64,000 bases of DNA from Miltoncostaea sp036826475. GTDB lineage: Bacteria > Actinomycetota > Thermoleophilia > Miltoncostaeales > Miltoncostaeaceae. Of this stretch, positions 43,761 to 51,908 are shown in pieces. Every line of letters starts with the position of its first letter. Positions within the stretch are counted from its first letter, which is position 1. The notes below the pieces were generated by a model that was not told where the DNA came from, searched no databases, and saw only the letters and a list, made by a program, of their open reading frames with translations. The translations under genes and the position numbers were made by a program. The DNA lies in assembly GCA_036826475.1 (NCBI GenBank), contig DAISWG010000007.1, positions 1 through 64,000 of the forward strand, written 5' to 3'.

Positions 43761-45020
43761 TCACGCCACGGTCAGCGCGTGCCGCACCACCGCGCCGAAC
43801 AGGTAGCCGTTGGCGTTGAACGGCGCCGTGTCCGGTTGGGTGTTCCCACGGTCGTCGGTCGCCCGCGCGAGCAGCTCGTACGCCCCCGCCTCCGGTCTGC
43901 GCCACGGGATGCTCCAGCGGACCCACGCCAGCCGGTGGTTCGGCCCCTGCAACCTGGCCCGGTGCCAGGTCGCCCCGCCGTCGTTCGACACCTCCACGCG
44001 GCGGATGCGCCCGTGGCCCGACCACGACCGGCCGTGCAGCGTGACCGGCACGCCGGCGGGGAGCGTCGCCGGACGCGGCAGCTCCCAGGCACTCTTGACC
44101 ACCTGCTCGGTGAGGGGCGGGGAGTCGGCCGGATAGTCGCCGCCGGTGAAGCGGTACTGGACGGTGTTCCAGTAGGAGGTGAGCGGCGCGTCCGACACCA
44201 GGATGCGCCCGAGCCACTTGATGCTGGCCACGCCGATCCAGCCGGGCACGATCAGGCGCGCCGGGAACCCGTGGTCGGGCGGCAGCGGCTCGCCGTTCAT
44301 CTCGAGCGCCACCAGCGCGTCGTCCAGCGCCTTGCCGATCGACAGCGGCCGGCGCACGTGCCCCTGGTCGACCCCGTTCGCCACGACGGTGGCGTCGAGG
44401 CCCTCCGGCATCACGTCCACCGCACGCTTCATATCGACGCGCGCCCGGTCCAGGAGCACCGCCAGGGGCACGCCGCGCCACCGCGCGACCCCGATGGCGC
44501 CGAGCCCCCACGCCGTGCCCGCCGCCGGGGTCCCCTGCTGGCTGCCGAAGAAGCTGCGCCCGTTGCCCGCGCACTCGACGAACGCCGTGATCTCGCGGCC
44601 GTGGAGACGCAGCAGGTCCGGGTAGGTGAACTCGACCGGCCCCTTCCGCAGCGCCGGGCCCTCGATCCGCAGGCGCCAGGTGGCCGCGTCGATCGTGGGG
44701 GTCGCGGTGTGGTTGCGCACGAAGAACCGCTCGTTGGGGATCGCGTATCCCAGGTCGCCGACCGCATCCCACCGCATCTCGGCGTTGGTGCCGTAGTTGA
44801 CGAACCACTCCGGTGGCGTCGGCTTGCGGATGGCCGGCGGGGGCGGCGCGGGGTCGCCCTCCGCGGCGGCGAGCCGCCCGGTCGCGCCCAGCGACCCGAG
44901 GAGCGGCACCCCGGCCGCGGCCATCTGGAGCAGCCGCCGGCGCGATACCGCGCCCGCGGGCGCCAGACGCTCACGGCGCTCCTCGAGGTACTCCCGCTCG
45001 TCGGTCAGCTCACCCGGCAC
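43761..45020 (-). CDS. Sulfite-oxidase-family molybdopterin enzyme
   Basis: 419 residues. A twin-arginine-like N-terminal stretch (AVSRRRLLQMAAAGVPLLG) indicates Tat export. The molybdenum-pterin domain has the conserved cysteine in FVECAGNGRSFFG and the WGLGAIGVARWRGVPLAVLL segment, then a C-terminal Ig-like dimerisation domain (WSGHGRIRRVEVSNDGGATW). It probably oxidises sulfite or reduces a methionine/biotin sulfoxide outside the cytoplasm. GTG 45020 follows AGGAGGCG. It forms an operon with the FMN reductase. Confidence 0.88.
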   Translation of the reverse strand: MPGELTDEREYLEERRERLAPAGAVSRRRLLQMAAAGVPLLGSLGATGRLAAAEGDPAPPPPAIRKPTPPEWFVNYGTNAEMRWDAVGDLGYAIPNERFFVRNHTATPTIDAATWRLRIEGPALRKGPVEFTYPDLLRLHGREITAFVECAGNGRSFFGSQQGTPAAGTAWGLGAIGVARWRGVPLAVLLDRARVDMKRAVDVMPEGLDATVVANGVDQGHVRRPLSIGKALDDALVALEMNGEPLPPDHGFPARLIVPGWIGVASIKWLGRILVSDAPLTSYWNTVQYRFTGGDYPADSPPLTEQVVKSAWELPRPATLPAGVPVTLHGRSWSGHGRIRRVEVSNDGGATWHRARLQGPNHRLAWVRWSIPWRRPEAGAYELLARATDDRGNTQPDTAPFNANGYLFGAVVRHALTVA

Positions 45021-45189
45021 GGCGCCTCCTGGCCCGAGGATCTTTTCAAAGTGAGTTTATAAGGATGCACGGACAGGTCGGACGCGCACCGGGTCCACGC
45101 GACCCCGGGCCCGGCCGGCGTCCGACGCGCGGAGGTCCGGCGGCGGGGGGATAGGATCGGCAGGCCGTCCCGCGAACCCGGAGGGCCGG

Positions 45190-46206
45190 GTGGAAGACCG
45201 CCGATCGCCGCGCCGTGCGCGCGAGTCCACCCTCCGCGACGTGGCCGCGGCGGCCGGCGTGTCGATCTGGACGGCCTCGAACACGTACGGCAACCCCGCG
45301 CGGGTGTCGGAGGCCACTCGCCAGCGCGTGCTGGCCGCGGCGCGGGAGCTCGGCTACGTGGGTCCCCACCCGGGCGCGCGGTCGCTCGCCCGCGGGCGCA
45401 CGGGGATGATCGCGGTGGTGGCGCCCGGCGACGCCGAGCTGTTGCTGAGCGACCCGGCGGCGGCCCTCGTGACGCGCGGGCTGCTGACCGCGTGCAGCTG
45501 GGCGGGCCACCCCCTGGTGCTGTCGGGCGCGTCGGCGGCGCCGATCGCCGACGGGCGGGTGTTCTTCCGCTCGGTGCCGGAGAACGACGCGCGGGTGCCC
45601 GGCGTGGTCGTCGACGGGGCCCCCGGCCCGGGCGCCGCGCACGCGGTGCGGGCGGACGTGCGCGGCGCCGCCGCGGCCCTCGCGTCGCACCTGTACGACC
45701 TGGGGCACCGCGACCTGGCGGTGCTGGCCTGGCCGGGTGGCGACGACCGCTTGGCGGGAGTCGAGGACGGCTGGCGCGGCGCGCCACCGCGCGTGTACCG
45801 CCTGGAGCCCCGGCCGGACGGCCCGGGCGAGCGCGACGACCGGGCCTCCGGCCGGGCCGCCGGCGAGGTGCTGGCCCGCGCCGCGCTGTCGCACGACCCC
45901 CGGCCCACTGCCGTCCTCGCGCTGGGCGACACGCTCGCGCTGAGCGCGATCGAGGTGGCCCACTGGATGGGCCTGCGCGTGCCGGACGACGTCTCGGTGG
46001 CCGGCCTCGACGACCTCCCCGGCTCCGATGGCGCCGGGCTGACCACCGCGCTGGTCCCCTACCGCTCGCTCGGCGAGCGCGCCGGCGACGTGCTGATGGC
46101 CCTCCTCGCCGGCGACGAGCCGGCGGCGGCGCCCGACCTGGCGACCGCCCTGGCGATCCGCCGCACGACGGGCCCCCCTCCCTGCGGGTTGCCCGCCTCT
46201 CACTAA
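45190..46206 (+). CDS. LacI-family transcriptional regulator
   Basis: 338 residues. The HTH (about 14-60) reads TLRDVAAAAGVSIWTASNTY and the hinge helix is GARSLARGRT; the periplasmic-binding-protein-like domain follows, with DVSVAGLDDLPGSDGAGLTT at the end of the second lobe. GTG 45190 is preceded by GGAGGG. The stop codon TAA lies inside the CTAACCGGTTAG palindrome, so the gene ends on its own likely operator. Effector unknown; the adjacent target is probably the acetoacetate-decarboxylase-like gene. Confidence 0.9.
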   Translation: MEDRRSPRRARESTLRDVAAAAGVSIWTASNTYGNPARVSEATRQRVLAAARELGYVGPHPGARSLARGRTGMIAVVAPGDAELLLSDPAAALVTRGLLTACSWAGHPLVLSGASAAPIADGRVFFRSVPENDARVPGVVVDGAPGPGAAHAVRADVRGAAAALASHLYDLGHRDLAVLAWPGGDDRLAGVEDGWRGAPPRVYRLEPRPDGPGERDDRASGRAAGEVLARAALSHDPRPTAVLALGDTLALSAIEVAHWMGLRVPDDVSVAGLDDLPGSDGAGLTTALVPYRSLGERAGDVLMALLAGDEPAAAPDLATALAIRRTTGPPPCGLPASH

Positions 46207-46217
46207 CCGGTTAGGGT
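46182..46217 (+). promoter_or_regulatory. Promoter of the decarboxylase-like gene: CTGCGGG box and TAGGGT -10
   Basis: CTGCGGGttgCCCGCct (46182-46198) is the reverse-complement form of the 25.4 kb box; TAGGGT (46212-46217) is a possible -10 that overlaps the LacI operator. The box lies within the last codons of the LacI gene. Confidence 0.4.
46203..46214. promoter_or_regulatory. LacI-type operator CTAACCGGTTAG
   Basis: A perfect 12-bp palindrome with the central CG typical of LacI-family operators, immediately after the LacI gene and 61 bases before the next ATG. It includes the LacI stop codon and overlaps the -10-like TAGGGT, so binding should repress the downstream gene. Confidence 0.75.
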
Positions 46218-46274
46218 CGGCCTGCGCCGTGCCCGGCGGCGCGCTTTGCCGATCCCTCCCCGGAGGTCCTCCCC

Positions 46275-46955
46275 ATGCCCGTGCTCGAAGCGCCGCAGCT
46301 GGTCACCGCCAGCCGGATGCTCTACTTCACCTGGGTCCCCGCCGACCCCGACGCCGTGCGCGCGCTGGTTCCGAAGGAGCTGGAGCTGCTCCCCAACAGC
46401 CAGTGCTTCATGAACCAGTACGTCGTCGACTCGACCGAGCAGACGTCGGCCTTCGAGGCCTATTCGCTCACCTACGCCGGCGCCGACCTGGCGGGGCACG
46501 ACACGCCGGACGGCGCGGTGCCCGGCCGGTGGTGGACGCACTACTTCAACTCCAACGCGGACATGCGGGCGTACGCGTCGCAGCGCGGGGTCCCGGCGGG
46601 CGCAGGCAGCACCACCCTGGTGCTGGAGGACGGCGTGCTGACCGCGACCACCGAGGCGGACGGCGTCCCGGTGATCCGCACCACCGCGACCGTCGGCGAC
46701 GGCTTCGCCATGGTCGGCCGCGGCCAGCTCCGCTACATCACCGAGGTCGGCGGCGAGCTCGTCAGCGGGCTCTACCCCTTCCACGCCCCGCTGTCCGACG
46801 GCTGGCAGGTCACGAGCCTCGAGTTCCTCGAGCCGGACCACCCGGTCAGCGCGCTGCGGCCCGCCGACCCGCTCGAGGTGACGTGGGGCTTCTACTCCCC
46901 GTCGGCGTCGTTCTGCTACCCCGGCGGCGAGGGGCCGCTCGCCACCCAGCCCTAG
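46275..46955 (+). CDS. Acetoacetate-decarboxylase-like protein without the catalytic lysine
   Basis: 226 residues. The sequence (YFTWVPADPDAVRALVPKEL, FNSNADMRAYASQRGVPAGA, YPFHAPLSDGWQVTS) fits the acetoacetate decarboxylase fold. The Schiff-base lysine of true decarboxylases, usually in an E-x-x-KK-type motif, is missing, and the only lysine is in the early VPKEL stretch. It is therefore probably not a decarboxylase. GGAGGT precedes the ATG. It lies directly behind the LacI operator, so it is likely the regulated gene. Confidence 0.72.
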   Translation: MPVLEAPQLVTASRMLYFTWVPADPDAVRALVPKELELLPNSQCFMNQYVVDSTEQTSAFEAYSLTYAGADLAGHDTPDGAVPGRWWTHYFNSNADMRAYASQRGVPAGAGSTTLVLEDGVLTATTEADGVPVIRTTATVGDGFAMVGRGQLRYITEVGGELVSGLYPFHAPLSDGWQVTSLEFLEPDHPVSALRPADPLEVTWGFYSPSASFCYPGGEGPLATQP

Positions 46956-46990
46956 GGGGGATGCCCCGGGCCCGCGGGCGGGCCGGATGC

Positions 46991-47003
46991 GAGGATCGGC
47001 GCC
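46991..47003 (+). promoter_or_regulatory. Leaderless -10 candidate of selB (GAGGAT)
   Basis: GAGGAT (46991-46996) is followed by seven bases and GTG 47004. The same bases could instead act as a weak ribosome-binding site. Confidence 0.3.
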
Positions 47004-48973
47004 GTGGGCGCCGACCATGTCCCCGCCGTCCGGCCCGCCCGACCCGGGCGCGCCCTGGCCCTCGGCACCGCCGGGCACGTCCACCACGGCAAGACGGCCC
47101 TGGTGCTGGCGCTCACGGGGCGCGACACGGACCGTCTGCCCGCCGAGAAGGCCCGCGGCGTCTCGATCGCGCTCGGGTTCGCCCCGCTGGCCCTCCCGTC
47201 GGGGCGCGGCCTCAGCCTGATCGACGTGCCGGGGCACGAGCGGTTCGTGCGCCACATGGTCGCGGGGGCGTCGGGCATCGACGGGTTCCTGTTGTGCGTG
47301 GCCGCCGACGACGGGGTCATGCCGCAGACCCGGGAGCACCTGGCGGTGCTGGAGCTGCTCGGCGTCCGCGACGGCGTCGTCGCGGTCACGCGCGCCGACC
47401 GTGCCGACCCCGCGCCCGCGGCGGCGGCCGTGCTGCCGCTGGTGGCGCCCGGCACCGAGGCGGTCGCGGTGTGCGCGCCCGCGGGCGACGGCATCCCCGA
47501 GCTGCGTGCGGCGCTCGACCGCCTGGCGGCCCGCCTGGCACCCCGGCGCGCCGACGGGCCGGCGCGGCTGTTCGTCGACCGGGTCTTCGCGGTGGCGGGC
47601 GCCGGGACCGTGGTGACGGGCACCCACTGGGGCGCGCCGATCGCGCCGGGCGAGCGGGTCACGGTGCTCCCGTCCGGTGCGACGGGACGCGTGCGGAGCG
47701 TCCAGGCCCATGACGCGCCCGCCGAGCGGGCCGACGGCGGCCGCGTCGCGCTGGCGCTGGCCGGCGTGCCGCGCGACGCGGCGCCGCGCGGCTCGTGCGT
47801 GGTGCGCGACGAGGACGCGTGGCGCGCGACGGCAGGCCTCGGGGTCCGGCTCCGCTGGCTGCCCGAGGCGGGTGGGGATCTGGCCGACGGGCGCCGCCTG
47901 ACCCTGTTCCTGGGCACCGCCGAGGTCACGGCCGCCTGCACCCCGCTGGAGCCGGCGCGCCTGCCGCCGGGCGCCGAGGGGCTCGTCGCGCTGCGGCTGG
48001 AGCGGCCGGTCCCGGCCCGCCCCGGCGACCGGGTGGTGCTGCGGGCCGGCGGGCCCACCCCCCCCGGCGGTGCAGGCACCGCCCCCAACCCGCCACGGCG
48101 CGCGCCCCGGGCCTCACCCACCCCCCCCCCGCCGTCCCGCCGGGAAGCGCCCCGACGACCGCCGGCTCGGTCACGCGCGCCGNNNNNNNNNNCATCGACC
48201 CCAACCCGCCGCGGCGCGCGCGCCGGGCGGAGCGCACCGCCCGCCTGCGGACCCTCGCCGACGGGTCCCCCGCCGACCGGGACGCGCTGCGCCTGCGGGA
48301 GGCGGGCACCGCCGGCCTGGACCCGGCCTCCCTCGGGACGGGGGCGGGCGTGGTCCTGGGCGGTCGCGCCTTCGCGCCCGACGCCATCGCCGGGGCACGC
48401 GAGGCGGTGCGCGCCGCAGCGGCCGGCGGGGGCGGGGTGACGGTGGCCGCCGCGCGGGCCGCGAGCGGCCTGCCTGCGGCGGCCGCGGCGGCGCTGGTGG
48501 ACGGCCTGGTGGCGGGGGGCGGTGTGGCGCTCCGCGACCCGGCCGCCCTCGGTCCGGCGGAGGAGGCCCTCGCCGGGCTGCTGGACGACGCCGGGCTGCG
48601 GCCCCCCACACCGCACGACCTGGCCCGGGAGGCCGGGATGGAGCCGCCGCAGCTGCGCGCCGCCCTCGGCCGGCTCCGCGCGGCGGGCCGGGCCGCGCCG
48701 GCGGGCGACCGCTGGTTCGCGGCCGCCGCGCTCGAGGGGGCCGCGGACCGGGCGCGCGAGGCGCTGGCCGAGCGCCCCCTGGGCGTCGCGGAGCTGGGCG
48801 CCCTGTGGGGCGTGGGGCGCCGCGGGGCGCTCGCGATCGCGGCGCACCTCGACGAGCGCGGCATCACGGTCCGCAGGGGCGGCGTGCGTATCCTGCGACG
48901 CGGGGAGCGGCCGGGGCCTGGTGGCCCACCTCGTCTTCAAAACGAGCCGGGGCGGGTCGACCCCGCCCGGTAG
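47004..48973 (+). CDS. selB: Selenocysteine-specific elongation factor SelB (interrupted by assembly gap)
   Basis: A GTP-binding N-terminus (GTAGHVHHGKTALVL; note His for the usual Asp), G3 DVPGHERFV and G4-type TRAD are followed by beta-barrel domains and, after the gap, C-terminal winged-helix repeats ending GVRILRRGE. It delivers Sec-tRNA to UGA codons with a SECIS element. A 10-N gap at 48183-48192 and a duplicated stretch (48083-48112 and 48198-48228) break the frame. Collapsing the duplicate keeps the frame and gives about 617 residues, normal for SelB, so the gene is probably intact. The frame has no stop until 48973, inside selC. Confidence 0.9.
48083..48228. repeat. Duplicated sequence around the assembly gap
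   Basis: The CCCCAACCCGCC-type stretch at about 48083-48112 recurs at about 48198-48228 with small differences (one a/g change, one length change). The intervening C-rich sequence is of a kind found in low-quality contig ends. Confidence 0.8.
48183..48192. other. 10-N assembly gap
   Basis: Ten unknown bases within selB. They do not represent a true gap size. Confidence 0.99.
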
Positions 48974-48995
48974 GTTCGATTCCTACGCCGCTCCG
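48904..48995 (+). tRNA. selC: tRNA-Sec (anticodon UCA)
   Basis: A 92-nt tRNA with an 8-bp acceptor stem (GGAGCGGC / GCCGCTCC) and discriminator G, a D arm, a 5-bp anticodon stem (CTCGT/ACGAG) with loop CTTCAAA (anticodon TCA), a long variable arm from 48945 and T arm GTAGG-TTCGATT-CCTAC. These are the hallmarks of selenocysteine tRNA. The CCA end is not encoded. It overlaps the 3' end of the SelB reading frame by 70 bases. Confidence 0.97.
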
Positions 48996-49304
48996 TCCCC
49001 GTTCAGGCGCGATGGACGCGGTCGCCGTGATCCTTCACGGCTGGCCCGGGCTCGAGTAGACCACGACGGCCCAGGCGCACGCCCGGGGCCGTGACCTCTT
49101 CGGCCGCCAGTTGTCCAGCCGGCGCTGGCGGCCCGGGACGGTTCCATCGATCGCCCCCGGATGCAGCTCTACTGCTCCCAGAGCTCTCAGCGCGCGCGCT
49201 CAGTCTGGGTGGGACTCTCCTGAGGTCTGGAGCGCGTGCGACCGGGCGTATGGCTACTCTCCCCGCGGTCGAGCCCATCAGCCACCCGCGGAGGCCGTGT
49301 CCCA
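48996..49304. other. 309-bp region without a recognisable gene
   Basis: Nothing convincing is seen between selC and the next membrane protein. A 15-codon frame at 49012 has no ribosome-binding site. No repeat or hairpin with a clear role was found. Confidence 0.5.
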
Positions 49305-49499
49305 GTGGAGACCGTCATCGGTGTGATCGTCTGGATCGTCGTGGCGCTCGCCTTCGCGTTCATCTGCGCGAAGATCGCCAGCAACAAGGGCCGCAGCCCG
49401 CTCCTGTGGGGAATTCTCGGGCTTGTCTTCCCGGTGATCGCCCTGATCATCATCGCCCTGCTGCCGAGAACGGGCCCGCCGGGCAGTACCCCGCTGTGA
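49305..49499 (+). CDS. 64-residue two-helix membrane protein
   Basis: VETVIGVIVWIVVALAFAFI and a second hydrophobic stretch (LLWGILGLVFPVIALIIIAL) flank a short basic loop ASNKGRSP. No family recognised. GTG 49305 is the first start after a weak GCGGAGGC. It is alone between selC and a convergent small gene. Confidence 0.6.
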   Translation: METVIGVIVWIVVALAFAFICAKIASNKGRSPLLWGILGLVFPVIALIIIALLPRTGPPGSTPL

Positions 49500-49650
49500 G
49501 GCGCCTGCCCCGATCGGAGCGACGGACCCGCCCTCGGCGGCGAGGGGCTCGGCGACCCGTCGCCGGAACGGCTCCCGCGGCCAGCACGTCTGCGCGGCGG
49601 TGTCGCCGGCGGCCCGCACCAGGCCGTCCGCGTCGATCACGAGCCGCGGC

Positions 49651-49776
49651 TCATCGACCGGCGACCCAGGCGATGGGGATCACGTTGTCCTCGAACCCGC
49701 CGAGGCCGGCGTTCAGGACGATCAACAGCAGCACGCCGAGGATCAGGCCGACCACGATCAGCAGGCAGGATCTCAT
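49651..49776 (-). CDS. 41-residue membrane microprotein
   Basis: MRSCLLIVVGLILGVLLLIV forms one transmembrane helix; the tail NAGLGGFEDNVIPIAWVAGR is polar and conserved-looking, but no family is recognised. It follows the UPF0104-type gene by 11 bases on the same strand and has no clear ribosome-binding site of its own, so it is probably co-translated. Confidence 0.5.
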   Translation of the reverse strand: MRSCLLIVVGLILGVLLLIVLNAGLGGFEDNVIPIAWVAGR

Positions 49777-49787
49777 CGCCGCCGCGG

Positions 49788-50876
49788 TCAGCGCGGGGCC
49801 GCAGCCCGGGCCGCGCCGATCGCGGCGAGCGCCTCGTCCAGGCGCCGGGCACCCGCCAGCGCGACGGCCGCCAGCGGCAACGGCAGCCAGAACGTGACGA
49901 ACCGGAACACGAGGGTCGCGAGGATCGCCGACGCCAGCGGCACGTCGATCGCGGTGAGCGAGAAGGCCAGCGACGCCTCGATGCCCCCCGCCCCGCCCGC
50001 CGGCAGCGGCAGCGCGGTGGCGACGTAGGCGGTGGCGTATGCGATGAGCAGGGCCAGGACGGCCGGATCGGCGCCGAAGGCGCGCAGTGCCGCGTACAGG
50101 CACAGCAGGTTGCCGCCCCAGTAGACGGGGAACCCGGCCAGGCCGGCGACGTGGCGGTGCGGCGCCGAGACCACCCGCCACATCAGGCGCAGCCCGCCGA
50201 TCGCGTCGGCCAGGCCGGCGCGGAGCAGCGGCCCCAGCCACGCCCCCCACGACCGGGGGTCGCGCTGCAGCGGCGGCCGCGGGCCGGGCAGCGCGGACAG
50301 CCGCTCGCCGCGCGCGCCGCGGCTCACCCACACCGCCAGCAGCACGCAGACGGCGGTCGTGGCGGGCCAGGCGACCGCCCTCCCCCTGGGGGCGTCGCCC
50401 CCGGCCCCGGCCCGCGCCCGGAACCCCGCGGCACACCCCCCGCGCGCGAACACCCCCCACTCCCCCGGGTTGTACCCGCGCACCCGCCGGGCGGCGGCGT
50501 GCGACGACTCGCCGGCGCGGTGGAGCGCCCAGAAGTCCACCGCCAGGCCGCCCGCGGTGGCGCCGACGACCGTCGCGCCGCCGCCGATCATCACCACCCG
50601 TGTCGCCACCGGCACCGGAAGCACCGGGCCGTCCTCCACGCGCGCCACGTCGCGGTAGGCCATCACGTAGCCGGCGTAGGCCGCCAGCAGGCCGACGAGG
50701 CAGAGCGGCAGCCACGCCTTGTCGGCCTGCGCCACCGCCTCCTCCACGTGGTCCCAGTCGGCCGCGTGGCCGACCACGGCGATGGTGCCGAGCGCCAGCA
50801 CCACCGCCGCCGCCACCGTGACGAGCGCCCGCCGGCGGTCGATCGAGGGGATGCCGGCGTCGACGTCACGGGCCAT
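49788..50876 (-). CDS. UPF0104/LPG-synthase transmembrane-like protein
   Basis: 362 residues with about eight hydrophobic segments. GGATVVGATAGGLAVDFW and ATALPLPAGGAGGIEASLAF match the N- and C-terminal motifs of the MprF-flippase-like family (lysylphosphatidylglycerol synthase transmembrane region), but the synthase domain is missing. The stand-alone family probably moves lipids or serves envelope maintenance. ATG 50876. It is divergent from the 2H phosphoesterase. Confidence 0.8.
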   Translation of the reverse strand: MARDVDAGIPSIDRRRALVTVAAAVVLALGTIAVVGHAADWDHVEEAVAQADKAWLPLCLVGLLAAYAGYVMAYRDVARVEDGPVLPVPVATRVVMIGGGATVVGATAGGLAVDFWALHRAGESSHAAARRVRGYNPGEWGVFARGGCAAGFRARAGAGGDAPRGRAVAWPATTAVCVLLAVWVSRGARGERLSALPGPRPPLQRDPRSWGAWLGPLLRAGLADAIGGLRLMWRVVSAPHRHVAGLAGFPVYWGGNLLCLYAALRAFGADPAVLALLIAYATAYVATALPLPAGGAGGIEASLAFSLTAIDVPLASAILATLVFRFVTFWLPLPLAAVALAGARRLDEALAAIGAARAAAPR

Positions 50877-50944
50877 CCGGCGGTGATACCGGTCGACCGC
50901 CCACCGCGTCCAGCGCCGGCCCGCGACCGCCCGGCGTCCGGTGG

Positions 50945-50956
50945 GATGCTGGGCCG
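50945..50956 (+). promoter_or_regulatory. Leaderless -10 element (GATGCT, 6 bases before GTG)
   Basis: GATGCT (50945-50950) is followed by six bases and GTG 50957, the same hexamer and spacing as at 16882. Confidence 0.45.
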
Positions 50957-51445
50957 GTGCCCCCGCCGCACCCCCTCTACCTGGCGTGGCTCGCCGAGCC
51001 GGCGGCCGACGGCGAGCGCCGCAGCCGCGCGCCGCTGCATCTGACCCTGGTGCCCCCGTTCGCGGGCGACGAGGCCGCCGTGCTCGGCGCGCTGCGCGCG
51101 ACCGCCGCCGGGCGCGCCCCCGTGGCGGCCGCGGCCACGGGGACCGCGCGCCTCGGCGCCCGGCGCGTGCCGGTGGTGCTCGTCGCCCCCGACGACGGAC
51201 TGCGCGACCTGCACGACGCGCTGATGGACGCCGTCGGCGCGGCGGGGGTCGACCTGGCGCACACCCGGCACGTGCGCGACGGCTTCACGCCGCACGTCTC
51301 GGTGCGCCCTCGCGAGGACGGGCCGCCGCCGATCGCGCCCGGCGACCCACTGGTGGTCGACCATGTCGCGCTGCTGCGCCGCGGCGACGGCACCGTGGTG
51401 GTGGGCCGGGCCCCGCTCGGCGTCCCCGGCCCGCCCGGTCGCTAG
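50957..51445 (+). CDS. 2H phosphoesterase (2'-5' RNA ligase-like)
   Basis: 162 residues. Two HxS/T motifs, HLTLVPPF and HVSVRP, place it in the 2H superfamily with LigT/ThpR, which cleave or join 2'-5' or cyclic phosphates. The substrate here is unknown. GTG 50957 is supported by the -10 six bases upstream. Its stop overlaps the convergent cupin gene stop by four bases. Confidence 0.82.
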   Translation: MPPPHPLYLAWLAEPAADGERRSRAPLHLTLVPPFAGDEAAVLGALRATAAGRAPVAAAATGTARLGARRVPVVLVAPDDGLRDLHDALMDAVGAAGVDLAHTRHVRDGFTPHVSVRPREDGPPPIAPGDPLVVDHVALLRRGDGTVVVGRAPLGVPGPPGR

Positions 51446-51834
51446 GCCAGGTACTCCTCGTCGGTGACGTGCGCGCCCCAGGTCGCGGCGTTCCCGTCGC
51501 CGTCCACCTGGTGCATCGCGAGGTGCGTCATGAGGCGGTCCGGCGCGGCGCCGTGCCAGTGGTCCTCGCCCGGGGCGAAGAACACGCGGTCGCCGGCGCG
51601 GATGACCTCGACCGGGCCCCCGCGGCGCTGCGCCCGCCCCTCGCCCTCGGTGACCCAGATCGTCTGGCCGTGGGGATGGGTGTGCCAGGCGGTGCGGGCG
51701 CCGGGCGCGAAGTGGACGCTCGCCGCCGCCAGGCGGGAGCCCTCGGCCGGCGCGGCGACCGCGTCGATGAGCACCGCGCCGGTGAACCAGTCGGCCGGGC
51801 CGGGCGCGGTGGCGCCGCCATGCGTGATCTCCAT
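51442..51834 (-). CDS. Small cupin protein
   Basis: 130 residues with one cupin barrel: HFAPGARTAWHTHPHGQTIW supplies the metal-binding His residues of motif 1, and FFAPGEDHWHGAAP motif 2. The (R)-mandelonitrile-lyase/carboxymuconolactone-type QdoI-like cupins have this pattern. Function unknown. GGAGGAGGG precedes the ATG. It converges on the 2H phosphoesterase. Confidence 0.85.
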   Translation of the reverse strand: MEITHGGATAPGPADWFTGAVLIDAVAAPAEGSRLAAASVHFAPGARTAWHTHPHGQTIWVTEGEGRAQRRGGPVEVIRAGDRVFFAPGEDHWHGAAPDRLMTHLAMHQVDGDGNAATWGAHVTDEEYLA

Positions 51835-51908
51835 CGTGGTCCCTCCTCCGGATCCGGGGCCACAGCGTAGGACGATCGCACGGCGGCCGGGTCGAGGAGG
51901 TGGCCGCC

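Noticed and set aside
46182..46198. GCGGGttgCCCGC considered as a terminator of the LacI gene
   Set aside because: It lies before the stop codon, has only 5-bp arms and no T-run; a binding site is at least as likely.
48183..48973. Frameshifted SelB considered as a pseudogene
   Set aside because: The break coincides with Ns and a duplicated flank; collapsing the duplicate restores a normal-length frame.
49012..49059. 15-codon frame after selC
   Set aside because: No ribosome-binding site, no hydrophobic or conserved pattern.
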